Source: PALSA-607 sp036509315
Lineage (GTDB): Bacteria; Actinomycetota; Actinomycetes; Acidothermales; Acidothermaceae
Assembly (NCBI GenBank): GCA_036509315.1
Contig: DATCFU010000059.1
Location: 1-7,066 of the forward strand
Reading direction: 5' to 3'
Length of the DNA: 7,066 nt
The translations under genes were made by a program, and so were the position numbers. The notes beneath the pieces were generated by a model. That model did not search any database. It had not been told where the DNA came from and saw only the letters and a list, made by a program, of their open reading frames with translations. Shown here piece by piece: positions 1 to 5,719 of this stretch. The number at the start of each line of letters is the position of its first letter. Positions within the stretch are counted from its first letter, which is position 1.

Positions 1-141
1 ACCGTGCTGCCCGACACCACCCGAAAGGACCCCGAGAGCCTGGTCTGGGGGCGGAATAGACCACTCCATGGCCCCTCGAACGACCTATCGAGACAGCCCG
101 CCACCGCTCATACCCGGAATGGCTCTTTGATCAGTGCATCC
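1..141. other. Flanking non-coding stretch, no supported gene
   Basis: This lies downstream of the dehydrogenase, which ends at 142 on the minus strand. On the plus strand, frame 1 stays open from the window edge to a TAG at 157-159, frame 2 to a TGA at 128-130 and frame 3 to a TAG at 57-59. Any of these could be the tail of a gene entering from the left, but none of the translations looks like a known family. A weak inverted repeat, TGGTCT (41-46) with AGACCA (58-63) around an 11-nt loop, has no T-tract and is not called as a terminator. Confidence 0.5.
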
Positions 142-1071
142 TTAGCTGGCTCCGTGTAGCCCGTCGTCCACCGCGACAGCCTCTGAGACGAGTTCGATCC
201 CCGACAACAGTGCCTGCAGCAGCAGCAGCACCCCGAAGTCCTCGGCTGCATGGCCCCGCGCGATTGTCGCCTGAACCGGCTCTCGCGCAGCAGCCACAAC
301 TGGCATCGGTACACCGAGCGTATTCGCCAGGGCGAGCCCAAGATCGAGATCCTTGCGCAGCAGCACCGGCGTGAACGTCGGCGTGAAATCCAGGTTCACG
401 AAGGCAGGCGTCTTGTACCGGGTGAACATCGAACCCATGACGCTGTTGTTCATAAACTCAAGGAAGGCAGCACGCGACACGCCGCCCTTCTCGGCGAGCA
501 CGGTGATCTCCGCTAGGTTCTGCGCGACTACCCCGAGCATCAGGTTGTGGCAGATCTTGACCAGCCGGGCTTTTTCGCCCTCTCCGACGTAGGTCACATG
601 GCGCCCGAGCCGATCGAGCAGAGGGAACAGCTCGTCGTACGCGGCGCGAGGGCCTGAGCAGACAAGGCTGAGCAGTCCCGCCTTCACCACCTTGCCGTTG
701 CCGCTCACGGGGGCCGCGAGGAAAGTGACGCCGCCGGCCGAGGTCATTTCCCGGACGCGCGCGGACGCCTCGATTGAGATAGTCGAGCAATCCACCAGAA
801 AACGGGGAACTTGCTCGCCCGACAGCAGTTGCCGCACGACCTCTTCGAGGTCGGAGGAACTCGACACCATGGTGAACACCACGTCGCGGTCAGCCAGGTC
901 GGCGATTTCGCCTGCCACCTTCGTGCCGTGGCCCAGCGCCTCGGCCTTTGCGCGGGTTCGGTTCCATACCGTGACGTCGACTTCGGCGTCAGCCAATCTT
1001 GAGGCGAGCGGTCCTCCCATTCGGCCGACTCCGATCCAGCCGACCGTCAACACCGGCGTGGGTGAGCTCAT
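142..1071 (-). CDS. NAD(P)-dependent beta-hydroxyacid (3-hydroxyisobutyrate-type) dehydrogenase
   Basis: This 309-residue protein has the usual length and layout of the beta-hydroxyacid dehydrogenase family (3-hydroxyisobutyrate dehydrogenase, tartronate semialdehyde reductase, glyoxylate/succinic semialdehyde reductase). An N-terminal Rossmann domain carries GVGRMG at residues 14-19. After the second strand comes W-N-R-T (36-39); an Asn-Arg pair there is typical of NADPH-preferring members, so NADPH is the likely but unproven cofactor. The substrate loop APVSG is at 120-124. The family lysine motif K-x-x-x-N is K172-N176, preceded by GEGEKA. The C-terminal helical domain has the K-D-L motif at 240-242. 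The ATG start is backed by GAGGGA at 1085-1080, 8 nt upstream. The gene diverges from the SBP-like gene and carries operator O1 in its promoter region. The protein is soluble and cytoplasmic. It would interconvert a hydroxy acid and its semialdehyde or keto form; the substrate is unknown. Confidence 0.93.
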   Translation of the reverse strand: MSSPTPVLTVGWIGVGRMGGPLASRLADAEVDVTVWNRTRAKAEALGHGTKVAGEIADLADRDVVFTMVSSSSDLEEVVRQLLSGEQVPRFLVDCSTISIEASARVREMTSAGGVTFLAAPVSGNGKVVKAGLLSLVCSGPRAAYDELFPLLDRLGRHVTYVGEGEKARLVKICHNLMLGVVAQNLAEITVLAEKGGVSRAAFLEFMNNSVMGSMFTRYKTPAFVNLDFTPTFTPVLLRKDLDLGLALANTLGVPMPVVAAAREPVQATIARGHAAEDFGVLLLLQALLSGIELVSEAVAVDDGLHGAS

Positions 1072-1079
1072 GTGATTGG

Positions 1080-1085
1080 TCCCTC
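1080..1085 (-). promoter_or_regulatory. Ribosome binding site of the dehydrogenase
   Basis: On the minus strand this reads GAGGGA, 8 nt before the ATG at 1071. It supports that start over internal ones. Confidence 0.7.
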
Positions 1086-1133
1086 GTTCGTCGGGGGTAA
1101 GGCAGGTTCGTGCGGCAACACGACGACTATTTC

Positions 1134-1147
1134 TGCAATCGTTTGTA
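1134..1147. promoter_or_regulatory. Operator O1 for the LacI-family regulator
   Basis: The sequence is TGCAATCGTTTGTA. It fits the GalR/PurR/CcpA-type consensus TGnAAnCGnTTnCA with a central CpG, except for T instead of C near the right end. The left half is identical to the sites at 4371 and 5691. It lies just downstream of the predicted -10 of the minus-strand dehydrogenase promoter. It also sits upstream of the plus-strand SBP-like gene, so it may control one or both. The assignment to the regulator at 4501-5646 is an inference from site recurrence and linkage. Confidence 0.75.
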
Positions 1148-1151
1148 GCGT

Positions 1152-1180
1152 ATCCTCATCGCCAGGTCACGGGCTGTCAA
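1152..1180 (-). promoter_or_regulatory. Predicted sigma-70-type promoter of the dehydrogenase
   Basis: On the minus strand a perfect TTGACA -35 box lies at 1180-1175. A 17-bp spacer leads to GAGGAT at 1157-1152 (or AGGATA with an 18-bp spacer), a mediocre -10. Operator O1 begins 4 bp beyond, where transcription would start, which suits repression by steric block. The -35 is convincing and the -10 is weak. Confidence 0.5.
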
Positions 1181-1195
1181 CTCCCGGGTAGCGCC

Positions 1196-1202
1196 AAGGA
1201 GG
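1196..1202 (+). promoter_or_regulatory. Strong Shine-Dalgarno that fixes the SBP-like gene start
   Basis: AAGGAGG lies 4 nt before the ATG at 1207. The same frame has a TAG stop at 1189-1191 with no start codon between it and 1207, so the protein cannot begin earlier. This settles that it lacks an N-terminal export signal. Confidence 0.85.
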
Positions 1203-1206
1203 GTTA

Positions 1207-2130
1207 ATGGTCGACGTCGTTCGTCTGGGGGTCTTCAGCCCTTCTGCAGTTGTCGCGGTTGGCGCAGAGGCAGGCTTTTTTGAGTCTGCGGGGATCGCGC
1301 TGGAGACCAGCGCTGTACGTAGCTCGGTTTCGGCGTTCAGCGACCTCGCAAGCGGAGCGCTCGACTTGCTCGTCACCAGTCCGGACAACGTCCTCGCCTA
1401 CAGGCTGAACGGATCGAATGCGCTCGGTAGCTGCATCGACGCACAGATTCTGTTTGGGATCGACAGGGGACTCGGCCTCTCTTTGATGGCCGCACAAGCC
1501 GGCAGCGACGGATGTTGGGGTGCGGATGGTCGCCAACTGCTCGGCGTCGACGCGCCCGCCACCGGCTTCGCTTACGCCGCTTATGCCGTGCTGGACCGTC
1601 TCGGATTGGACACGCAGGGGCTCGACATCGTTGAGCTCGGAGCCACCCCAGTGCGCCGCGACGCTCTGATGGCAGGCGTCTGTTCGTTGACGATGCTCAA
1701 CGCAGGCCACGATCTGGTCGCCGAAAATGCGGGGTGCGGGCGCGTTGCCCGAGCGGTCGCGACCGTCGGTCCGTACCTGGGCAGTGTCCTGGTGGGTCTC
1801 CAGTCGTGGGTGTCCCGACGCAACACACTCCTGGAGCGCTTCACCGAGGCGTGGCTGGCGTCTACGCGGATGGTTGTTGATCCGGCGTCGGTGGCTTCGG
1901 TCACGGCGCGAATTGAACGCTTGCTGGCCTGCGACGAGGCGACCGCGAGTCGCGCGGTGGAGACGCTAGTGAGCCGTACCGAAGGTCTTGTTGTTGACGG
2001 CCGGGTCGACGAGGCCGAGCTGCAGACAGTGATCGAGCTTCGAGCGGCTTACGGCGGGTTTGACGGCGGAGCTGTACCCAGGGCGGCAGCGGCTGTTGAG
2101 ACCGGACTGGTCCGCGAGCCTCGCGGCTGA
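1207..2130 (+). CDS. Periplasmic-binding-protein-like (NMT1/THI5/SsuA-type) protein without signal peptide
   Basis: The 307-residue product opens directly with the first strand and helix of a type 2 periplasmic-binding fold (VRLGVFSPSAVVAVGAEAGF from residue 5, then F25, and G29 before a second strand). This is where a mature substrate-binding protein would start. Further family-like features are a short D-L-L-V-T-S-P-D segment (53-60), G-V-D-A-P-A-T-G-F (113-121) opening the second lobe, and a helical C-terminus with E-L-R-A-A-Y-G (277-283). There is no signal peptide, Tat motif or lipobox, and an in-frame stop just upstream excludes one. No ABC permease or ATPase gene is nearby. It may be a cytoplasmic ligand-binding protein, or an enzyme on this fold, as with DszB desulfinase or 4,5-dihydroxyphthalate decarboxylase. 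Five cysteines (C76, C103, C159, C177, C242) are present but none is assignable as catalytic. Fold confidence is moderate and function is unknown. Confidence 0.8.
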   Translation: MVDVVRLGVFSPSAVVAVGAEAGFFESAGIALETSAVRSSVSAFSDLASGALDLLVTSPDNVLAYRLNGSNALGSCIDAQILFGIDRGLGLSLMAAQAGSDGCWGADGRQLLGVDAPATGFAYAAYAVLDRLGLDTQGLDIVELGATPVRRDALMAGVCSLTMLNAGHDLVAENAGCGRVARAVATVGPYLGSVLVGLQSWVSRRNTLLERFTEAWLASTRMVVDPASVASVTARIERLLACDEATASRAVETLVSRTEGLVVDGRVDEAELQTVIELRAAYGGFDGGAVPRAAAAVETGLVREPRG

Positions 2131-2133
2131 TCC

Positions 2134-2160
2134 GAGCGCGCTGATTAGAGCGCGCTGATT
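2134..2160 (+). repeat. Tandem 13-bp direct repeat
   Basis: GAGCGCGCTGATT occurs at 2134-2146 and again at 2148-2160, identical and separated by one base. It fills most of the gap between the convergent SBP-like and hydrolase genes. The second copy's CTGATT also forms the left arm of the hairpin that follows. Confidence 0.85.
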
Positions 2161-2181
2161 CGTGCGCGCAACGCGAATCAG
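2155..2181. terminator. Possible bidirectional terminator hairpin between convergent genes
   Basis: CTGATTCG (2155-2162) pairs perfectly with CGAATCAG (2174-2181) around an 11-nt GC-rich loop that contains the palindrome TGCGCGCA. It sits where two genes converge and includes the stop codon of the minus-strand hydrolase. Only a short TTT follows on the plus strand and no U-tract follows on the minus strand, so intrinsic termination is plausible but not assured. Confidence 0.4.
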
Positions 2182-3263
2182 TTTCGCAACTGCTCGCTCA
2201 TCCAGTCGCCGGCCATCGGCTGGTAGAGGTACGGGTAGTTGTTGCAGACGTGGTTGCCGTCCTCGATCATCACCACCGTCGCATTGGGTGCCTCGCGTGC
2301 GACGCGCTCGGCCTGCTCGTACGGGACCAGCCTGTCCTTGCGACCGAAAATCACCAACATCGGTTGGGTCAGCTGAGGCAACACACCCTCGAGGGTCATC
2401 TTCAGTGCGACCTCGCGGGCTTTCTCTGGGGTTTTCGAGTGCGAGTACTGCATAAAGGCGTCGCGGCTGATCGCTGGTCGGGTGTCGAAGCGGCTCCCGG
2501 ACTCGTACGGACCGCCAACAGTCACCGCGGCCTTGATCCGGTGGTCGAAGGCAGCCGAGCGGGCTGCGTAATACCCGCCCATGCTGACCCCAGCGACCCC
2601 TAGACGCGAAATGTCAATGTCATCGCGACCGGAGAGCATGTCGATCGCCGCAGAGGTCGCGACCTCGTAGTCGGGCCGAAGTGGCAGCCGGTATCCGGAC
2701 TCTCCCTGGCCGGGACCGTCAAATGAGAAGGTCGCCATGCCTCGGCGCAGGAAGACATCTTCCCATCGGTGGAACTCCTCTTTGGCCGAATCCAGACCCG
2801 GCAACAAGAGGACAAGACCAGGCCGGGCGGTCGAGTCTGCACTGCCGCTGTCCGCCAGGCTTGTCGGGCGGCGCAGATTGCCCACGAGAGTTTCGCCGTC
2901 GAGCCGGCACTCGAGCCGCTCAGCCGTGGGATCGAGGAACTGAAGGGCTCGCCGGCGCGCGGCAACCGCCTGCATAGTCGCCTGGTGGTGCCGTTCCATG
3001 TCCAGGACCCAGACGAATTTTGAGAAGTGATAGCTGAGCGTCGCTCGTTGCCACGCTTCACCGGCGGTCAGCCAGTGCCCTGCTGCCTCTGCCTGGTTTG
3101 CCAGCGCAGCGTGCTCGTCGCCGTTGGCGCACCATCCGTCGAGCCAGTCGGCCCAGGTGTCTAAGGCGGCGGTCACGCGCCGGAAGTCGTTCGGGTCCAC
3201 CCCTTGCGTGGTGAAGCGTGGTGCCCAGTGACTGATTGCGCTTTCAATCGCCTCGTCCGACAT
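2178..3263 (-). CDS. Alpha/beta hydrolase, DhpH/FrsA-like (second of a tandem pair)
   Basis: The 361-residue protein has an N-terminal helical domain (about 1-110, with HWAPRF at 12-17 and G-H-W-L-T-A-G-E-A-W at 62-71) followed by an alpha/beta-hydrolase core. The core shows the oxyanion-loop segment LLPGLDSAKEE (153-163), DGPGQGES (182-189), the nucleophile elbow GVSMGG with S227, an acid at D310 in FGRKDRLVP, and H338 in DGNH. The full Ser-Asp-His triad is therefore present. This architecture matches 2,6-dihydropseudooxynicotine hydrolase (a C-C bond hydrolase) and FrsA-type esterases; which bond this enzyme cuts is not visible. There is no signal peptide, so it acts in the cytoplasm. The ATG is preceded by GAAGGA at 3274-3269 with 5 nt spacing. 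It starts 14 bp after the upstream paralogue ends and is almost surely co-transcribed with it from the promoter near 4400-4428. Confidence 0.93.
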   Translation of the reverse strand: MSDEAIESAISHWAPRFTTQGVDPNDFRRVTAALDTWADWLDGWCANGDEHAALANQAEAAGHWLTAGEAWQRATLSYHFSKFVWVLDMERHHQATMQAVAARRRALQFLDPTAERLECRLDGETLVGNLRRPTSLADSGSADSTARPGLVLLLPGLDSAKEEFHRWEDVFLRRGMATFSFDGPGQGESGYRLPLRPDYEVATSAAIDMLSGRDDIDISRLGVAGVSMGGYYAARSAAFDHRIKAAVTVGGPYESGSRFDTRPAISRDAFMQYSHSKTPEKAREVALKMTLEGVLPQLTQPMLVIFGRKDRLVPYEQAERVAREAPNATVVMIEDGNHVCNNYPYLYQPMAGDWMSEQLRN

Positions 3264-3277
3264 CGACGTCCTTCGCT

Positions 3278-4360
3278 CTAGAGGTGGTCGGCGAGCCAGT
3301 CCGCCATCATCGAGCGAGATTCGTAAGGGCGGTTGGTGATGCCGTGGTTTCCGTCGTCGTAGATGACGAGCTCTGCTCCCGGTGCCTCGCGGGCGAGGCG
3401 CTGCGCGTGGTGCGGCGGAAGGAGCCGGTCACGTCCTCCACTCACGACGAGGAACGGTTTGACGATCTGGTTGGCGAGCCCGTCCATGGTGAGCGTCCCC
3501 GCTGCGCGGCGGGCATCCTCGGGTGACGAGGCGCCGACGCGGTGCTGGAACGTGTCGCGAGTGAGCTGCGGCAAAGTGTCCCAGTCAAGGTCGAACTGGT
3601 ACGCGCCACACAGCGAGACGCACGCCTTCAGCCGCTGTTCGGAGGCTGCGGCTCGGGCGGCGTAGTAGCCGCCAAGGCTCACCCCAAAGAAGCCGATGCG
3701 GTCGACGTCGATGTCACTACGCTCGGCCAACCAGTCGAACGCGGCCGTAGCGACCTTCTCGTACGCCGGCTCGATGGGCAGGTCGTACTCGGCCTCCCCC
3801 TGCCCCGGACCGTCGATTGCCAATGTGGCCATGCCTCGATCGAGGAGCAGCTCCGCGGTCGGTTGGAGCTCCTCCTTCACGGAGTCGAGCCCTGGCGCCA
3901 TGATGACCGCCGGGTAGGGCCCGGGGCCGGCAGGCAACCGCAAATAGCCAGCTAACAGGTGCCCGTCGTAGGGAATCTCGACGCGTTCAGCCGGCGGTGA
4001 CAACGAGGCGGCGGCCTTGGCGAAGCAGGCGACGGTACGTTCGTGGGCGACCCGCTGCTGCACGAGATCGTCGGTAAAGACGAACTTTCCCCAGTGGAAC
4101 GCGAGCCCCGCGCGTCGCCACGCACCCGCGGCCGTTAGCCACTGACCACGGCTTTGCGCCTGGCTAGCGAGCTCTGCGTGACGCTCACCAGTTCGGCTCC
4201 ACTCCGCGCACCACTGATCCCACCGCTGGATCCGCGCCAACGTCGAGACGAAGTCGGCGTAGTCGGTTCCGTTGGCAATGAATCGCGGCGCCCAGTGATC
4301 GGTGGCGCTTGCCACTCGCTCGTCCGGAACCATGCTGGGCTGGATGGCTGTGGCAGACAT
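3278..4360 (-). CDS. Alpha/beta hydrolase, DhpH/FrsA-like (first of a tandem pair)
   Basis: This 360-residue protein is a clear paralogue of the following gene. By eye the two align along nearly their whole length at roughly 40% identity (not computed). It shares HWAPRF (22-27), Q-W-L-T-A (73-77), the oxyanion-loop segment APGLDSVKEE (155-164) and DGPGQGEA (183-190). The triad is S228 (GVSLGG), D311 (SGGRDRLLP) and H339 (DDGNH). At the site where the partner has P-Y-E (252-254), this protein has A-Y-Q (253-255), so the two pockets may differ in specificity. The ATG at 4360 is preceded by GAGG (4368-4365, 4 nt spacing), and operator O2 begins only two bases above that. This is the first gene of a two-gene transcript. 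The likely role is cytoplasmic hydrolysis of a C-C or ester bond in an unknown substrate. Confidence 0.93.
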   Translation of the reverse strand: MSATAIQPSMVPDERVASATDHWAPRFIANGTDYADFVSTLARIQRWDQWCAEWSRTGERHAELASQAQSRGQWLTAAGAWRRAGLAFHWGKFVFTDDLVQQRVAHERTVACFAKAAASLSPPAERVEIPYDGHLLAGYLRLPAGPGPYPAVIMAPGLDSVKEELQPTAELLLDRGMATLAIDGPGQGEAEYDLPIEPAYEKVATAAFDWLAERSDIDVDRIGFFGVSLGGYYAARAAASEQRLKACVSLCGAYQFDLDWDTLPQLTRDTFQHRVGASSPEDARRAAGTLTMDGLANQIVKPFLVVSGGRDRLLPPHHAQRLAREAPGAELVIYDDGNHGITNRPYESRSMMADWLADHL

Positions 4361-4370
4361 GGCGCCTCAC

Positions 4371-4384
4371 TGCAATCGGTTGTA
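4371..4384. promoter_or_regulatory. Operator O2 for the LacI-family regulator
   Basis: TGCAATCGGTTGTA has the same left half and central CpG as O1 and O3, and differs from the perfect site at 5691 at only two of 14 positions. It lies between the predicted hydrolase promoter and the hydrolase ribosome binding site, in the region divergent from lacI. A bound repressor here would block early elongation or initiation of the hydrolase transcript. Autoregulation of lacI is possible but not shown. Confidence 0.75.
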
Positions 4385-4399
4385 TTTCGGGTGGGTCTC

Positions 4400-4428
4400 A
4401 GGATGCGGCTGCGGACTTTCGGTGTCAA
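4400..4428 (-). promoter_or_regulatory. Predicted promoter of the hydrolase pair
   Basis: On the minus strand there is a perfect TTGACA -35 at 4428-4423, a 17-bp spacer, and CATCCT at 4405-4400 as a weak -10. Operator O2 starts 15 bp further downstream. Confidence 0.45.
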
Positions 4429-4500
4429 CGGTCCTTACGGTGAGCCTTGCCACATCTGCGCTAACCTTGGGCACTTCACAGCTACGGATGCGGGTGCAGA

Positions 4501-5646
4501 GTGGCAACGCGGAAGAGGACGACCGGCACCGCACCGGTTGTTGCCGTCGCGGCGTCCACCGGCACGGCCACCAAGTCGACCCGCGCGCGCGCCGTTACGA
4601 CAGCCGTTCCCGTCCGCCGGCCGCCGGCCCGGCTTAAGGATGTGGCTGAGGCGGCTGGTGTGCACCCGTCGACCGCCTCCCGTGCGCTCAACGAGGAAAC
4701 CGCCACCCTGGTCCAGCGCGAGACCACCGAGCGGATCCGTCGGGTTGCCACCGAACTTGGCTATCGGGTCAACGGGATGGCGCGCGCGTTGAAGACCCGC
4801 CGATCCATGGCTATCGGCATGGTGGTGCCCGACATCACGAACCCGTTCTTCCCGCCCGCGGTTCGGGGTGCCGAGGAGACGCTCGCGAAGGCCGGATTCT
4901 CGCTGCTGTTGTCGAGTAGCAACAACGACTCCGACCGCGCGCAAAGCCAGCTGGACGCGATGATCGATGCGCAAGTCGACGGCTTGTTGCTCGCGATGAT
5001 CAAGCGGCGTGATCCGATTATGGATCGCCTCCGTGAGCGACGAGTACCCGCAGTGTTGTTCAACCGCACGGTGGACGAAGAGGATTTCTCGTCGGTTGTT
5101 CCTGACGATGCCAAAGGATCGCGGCTGGCAGTGGCCCACCTCAACGAGCTGGGGCACAAGCATCTCGGACTCGTAGTCGGCCCGCTGTACACGTCGAACG
5201 GAGATCGACGACTTCGCGCGTTCACCCAGTCCGCGCGGCGGTTCGGTCTCCGTACCACTGTTGTCGAAGCCGCCGCGTTCGACGAGGTATCCGGTTGCCA
5301 CGCTGCCCGGCAACTGTTGCGCGACAATCCGGATGTCACTGGTGTGGTTGCCGGAAACGACCTTCTGGCACTGGGCGTTATTGATGCGGCGACCGAGCAG
5401 GGCCTTCGTTGTCCGCGCGATCTGTCTGTTGTCGGCTTCAACGACATGCCGCTCGCTGGCCGGCTGCAGCCCCCGCTGACGACGATCTCGATCCCCGAGA
5501 GTGACCTGGGCCGACTCGCCGCGGAATGCCTGATCAGCCTGATCGAAGATCCCAACCAGCCGCCGACCCATCTGCTAGTTCCGGTCAGCCTGGTCGTGCG
5601 TGGTTCCACCGCGCCGCCTCGCAGTTCGACGCGCAAATCACGCTGA
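4501..5646 (+). CDS. LacI/GalR-family transcriptional regulator
   Basis: The 381-residue product has a LacI-type helix-turn-helix at about 44-64 (RLKDVAEAAGVHPSTASRAL, then N64) and a hinge helix N-x-x-A-x-x-L ending at L97, the leucine that wedges into a central CpG in this family. A type 1 periplasmic-binding-like effector domain follows, with PDITNPFF at 110-117, D160-G161-L162, N188-R189, and V311-G312-F313-N314-D315 in the second lobe. The start is GTG 4501: the frame has a TAA at 4462-4464 and no other start in between, though no good Shine-Dalgarno is visible. The first 43 residues form an Ala/Thr/Arg-rich tail, longer than usual before this DNA-binding domain. Its likely targets are the three TGCAATCGnTTGyA operators in this window, and its effector is probably a pathway intermediate. 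It most likely acts as a repressor. No promoter for it could be picked confidently. Confidence 0.95.
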   Translation: MATRKRTTGTAPVVAVAASTGTATKSTRARAVTTAVPVRRPPARLKDVAEAAGVHPSTASRALNEETATLVQRETTERIRRVATELGYRVNGMARALKTRRSMAIGMVVPDITNPFFPPAVRGAEETLAKAGFSLLLSSSNNDSDRAQSQLDAMIDAQVDGLLLAMIKRRDPIMDRLRERRVPAVLFNRTVDEEDFSSVVPDDAKGSRLAVAHLNELGHKHLGLVVGPLYTSNGDRRLRAFTQSARRFGLRTTVVEAAAFDEVSGCHAARQLLRDNPDVTGVVAGNDLLALGVIDAATEQGLRCPRDLSVVGFNDMPLAGRLQPPLTTISIPESDLGRLAAECLISLIEDPNQPPTHLLVPVSLVVRGSTAPPRSSTRKSR

Positions 5647-5660
5647 CATCCTGAACATCC

Positions 5661-5691
5661 TTGACAATGCCGACGCACAACGCAGTATTGT
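5661..5691 (+). promoter_or_regulatory. Predicted promoter of the ThDP-enzyme gene
   Basis: A perfect TTGACA -35 (5661-5666) is followed by either AGTATT (5684-5689, 17-bp spacer) or TATTGT (5686-5691, 19-bp spacer) as the -10. It starts only 14 bp after the lacI stop codon, so the ThDP enzyme has its own promoter rather than depending on lacI read-through. The operator palindrome overlaps the -10 end and start-site region. Confidence 0.6.
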
Positions 5692-5705
5692 GCAATCGAT
5701 TGCAC
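5690..5705. promoter_or_regulatory. Operator O3, perfect palindrome for the LacI-family regulator
   Basis: GTGCAATCGATTGCAC is a perfect 16-bp palindrome with a central CpG, and its 14-bp core (5691-5704) fits the LacI-family consensus TGnAAnCGnTTnCA exactly. It directly follows the predicted -10 and ends 14 bp before the GTG start. It is the most symmetrical of the three sites in the window and so probably the tightest. Confidence 0.85.
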
Positions 5706-5708
5706 CAT

Positions 5709-5715
5709 GAAGGGG
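5709..5715 (+). promoter_or_regulatory. Ribosome binding site deciding the GTG start at 5720
   Basis: GAAGGGG lies 4 nt before GTG 5720-5722. The ATG at 5707 is in another frame, and the ThDP-enzyme frame has a TGA at 5708-5710. GTG 5720 is therefore the first possible start. Confidence 0.75.
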
Positions 5716-5719
5716 CGAA

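Noticed and set aside
41..63. Inverted repeat TGGTCT...AGACCA as a terminator for the dehydrogenase
   Set aside because: It has a 6-bp stem and an 11-nt loop, no T-tract, and lies about 80 bp beyond the stop; this is within what chance gives in GC-rich DNA.
692..1075. A 127-codon plus-strand frame opposite the dehydrogenase
   Set aside because: It is an antisense shadow of a well-supported Rossmann-fold gene, with no domain signal of its own.
1128..1156. A plus-strand promoter for the SBP-like gene using TATCCT (1151-1156) as -10
   Set aside because: The -10 is fair, but the hexamer 17 bp upstream (TATTTC) is not a -35 match. The SBP-like gene's promoter is left unassigned.
4435..5571. A 378-codon open frame antisense to the LacI-family gene
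   Set aside because: It is a GC-rich shadow frame: its translation has no recognisable domain, while the plus strand encodes an unmistakable LacI-family protein.
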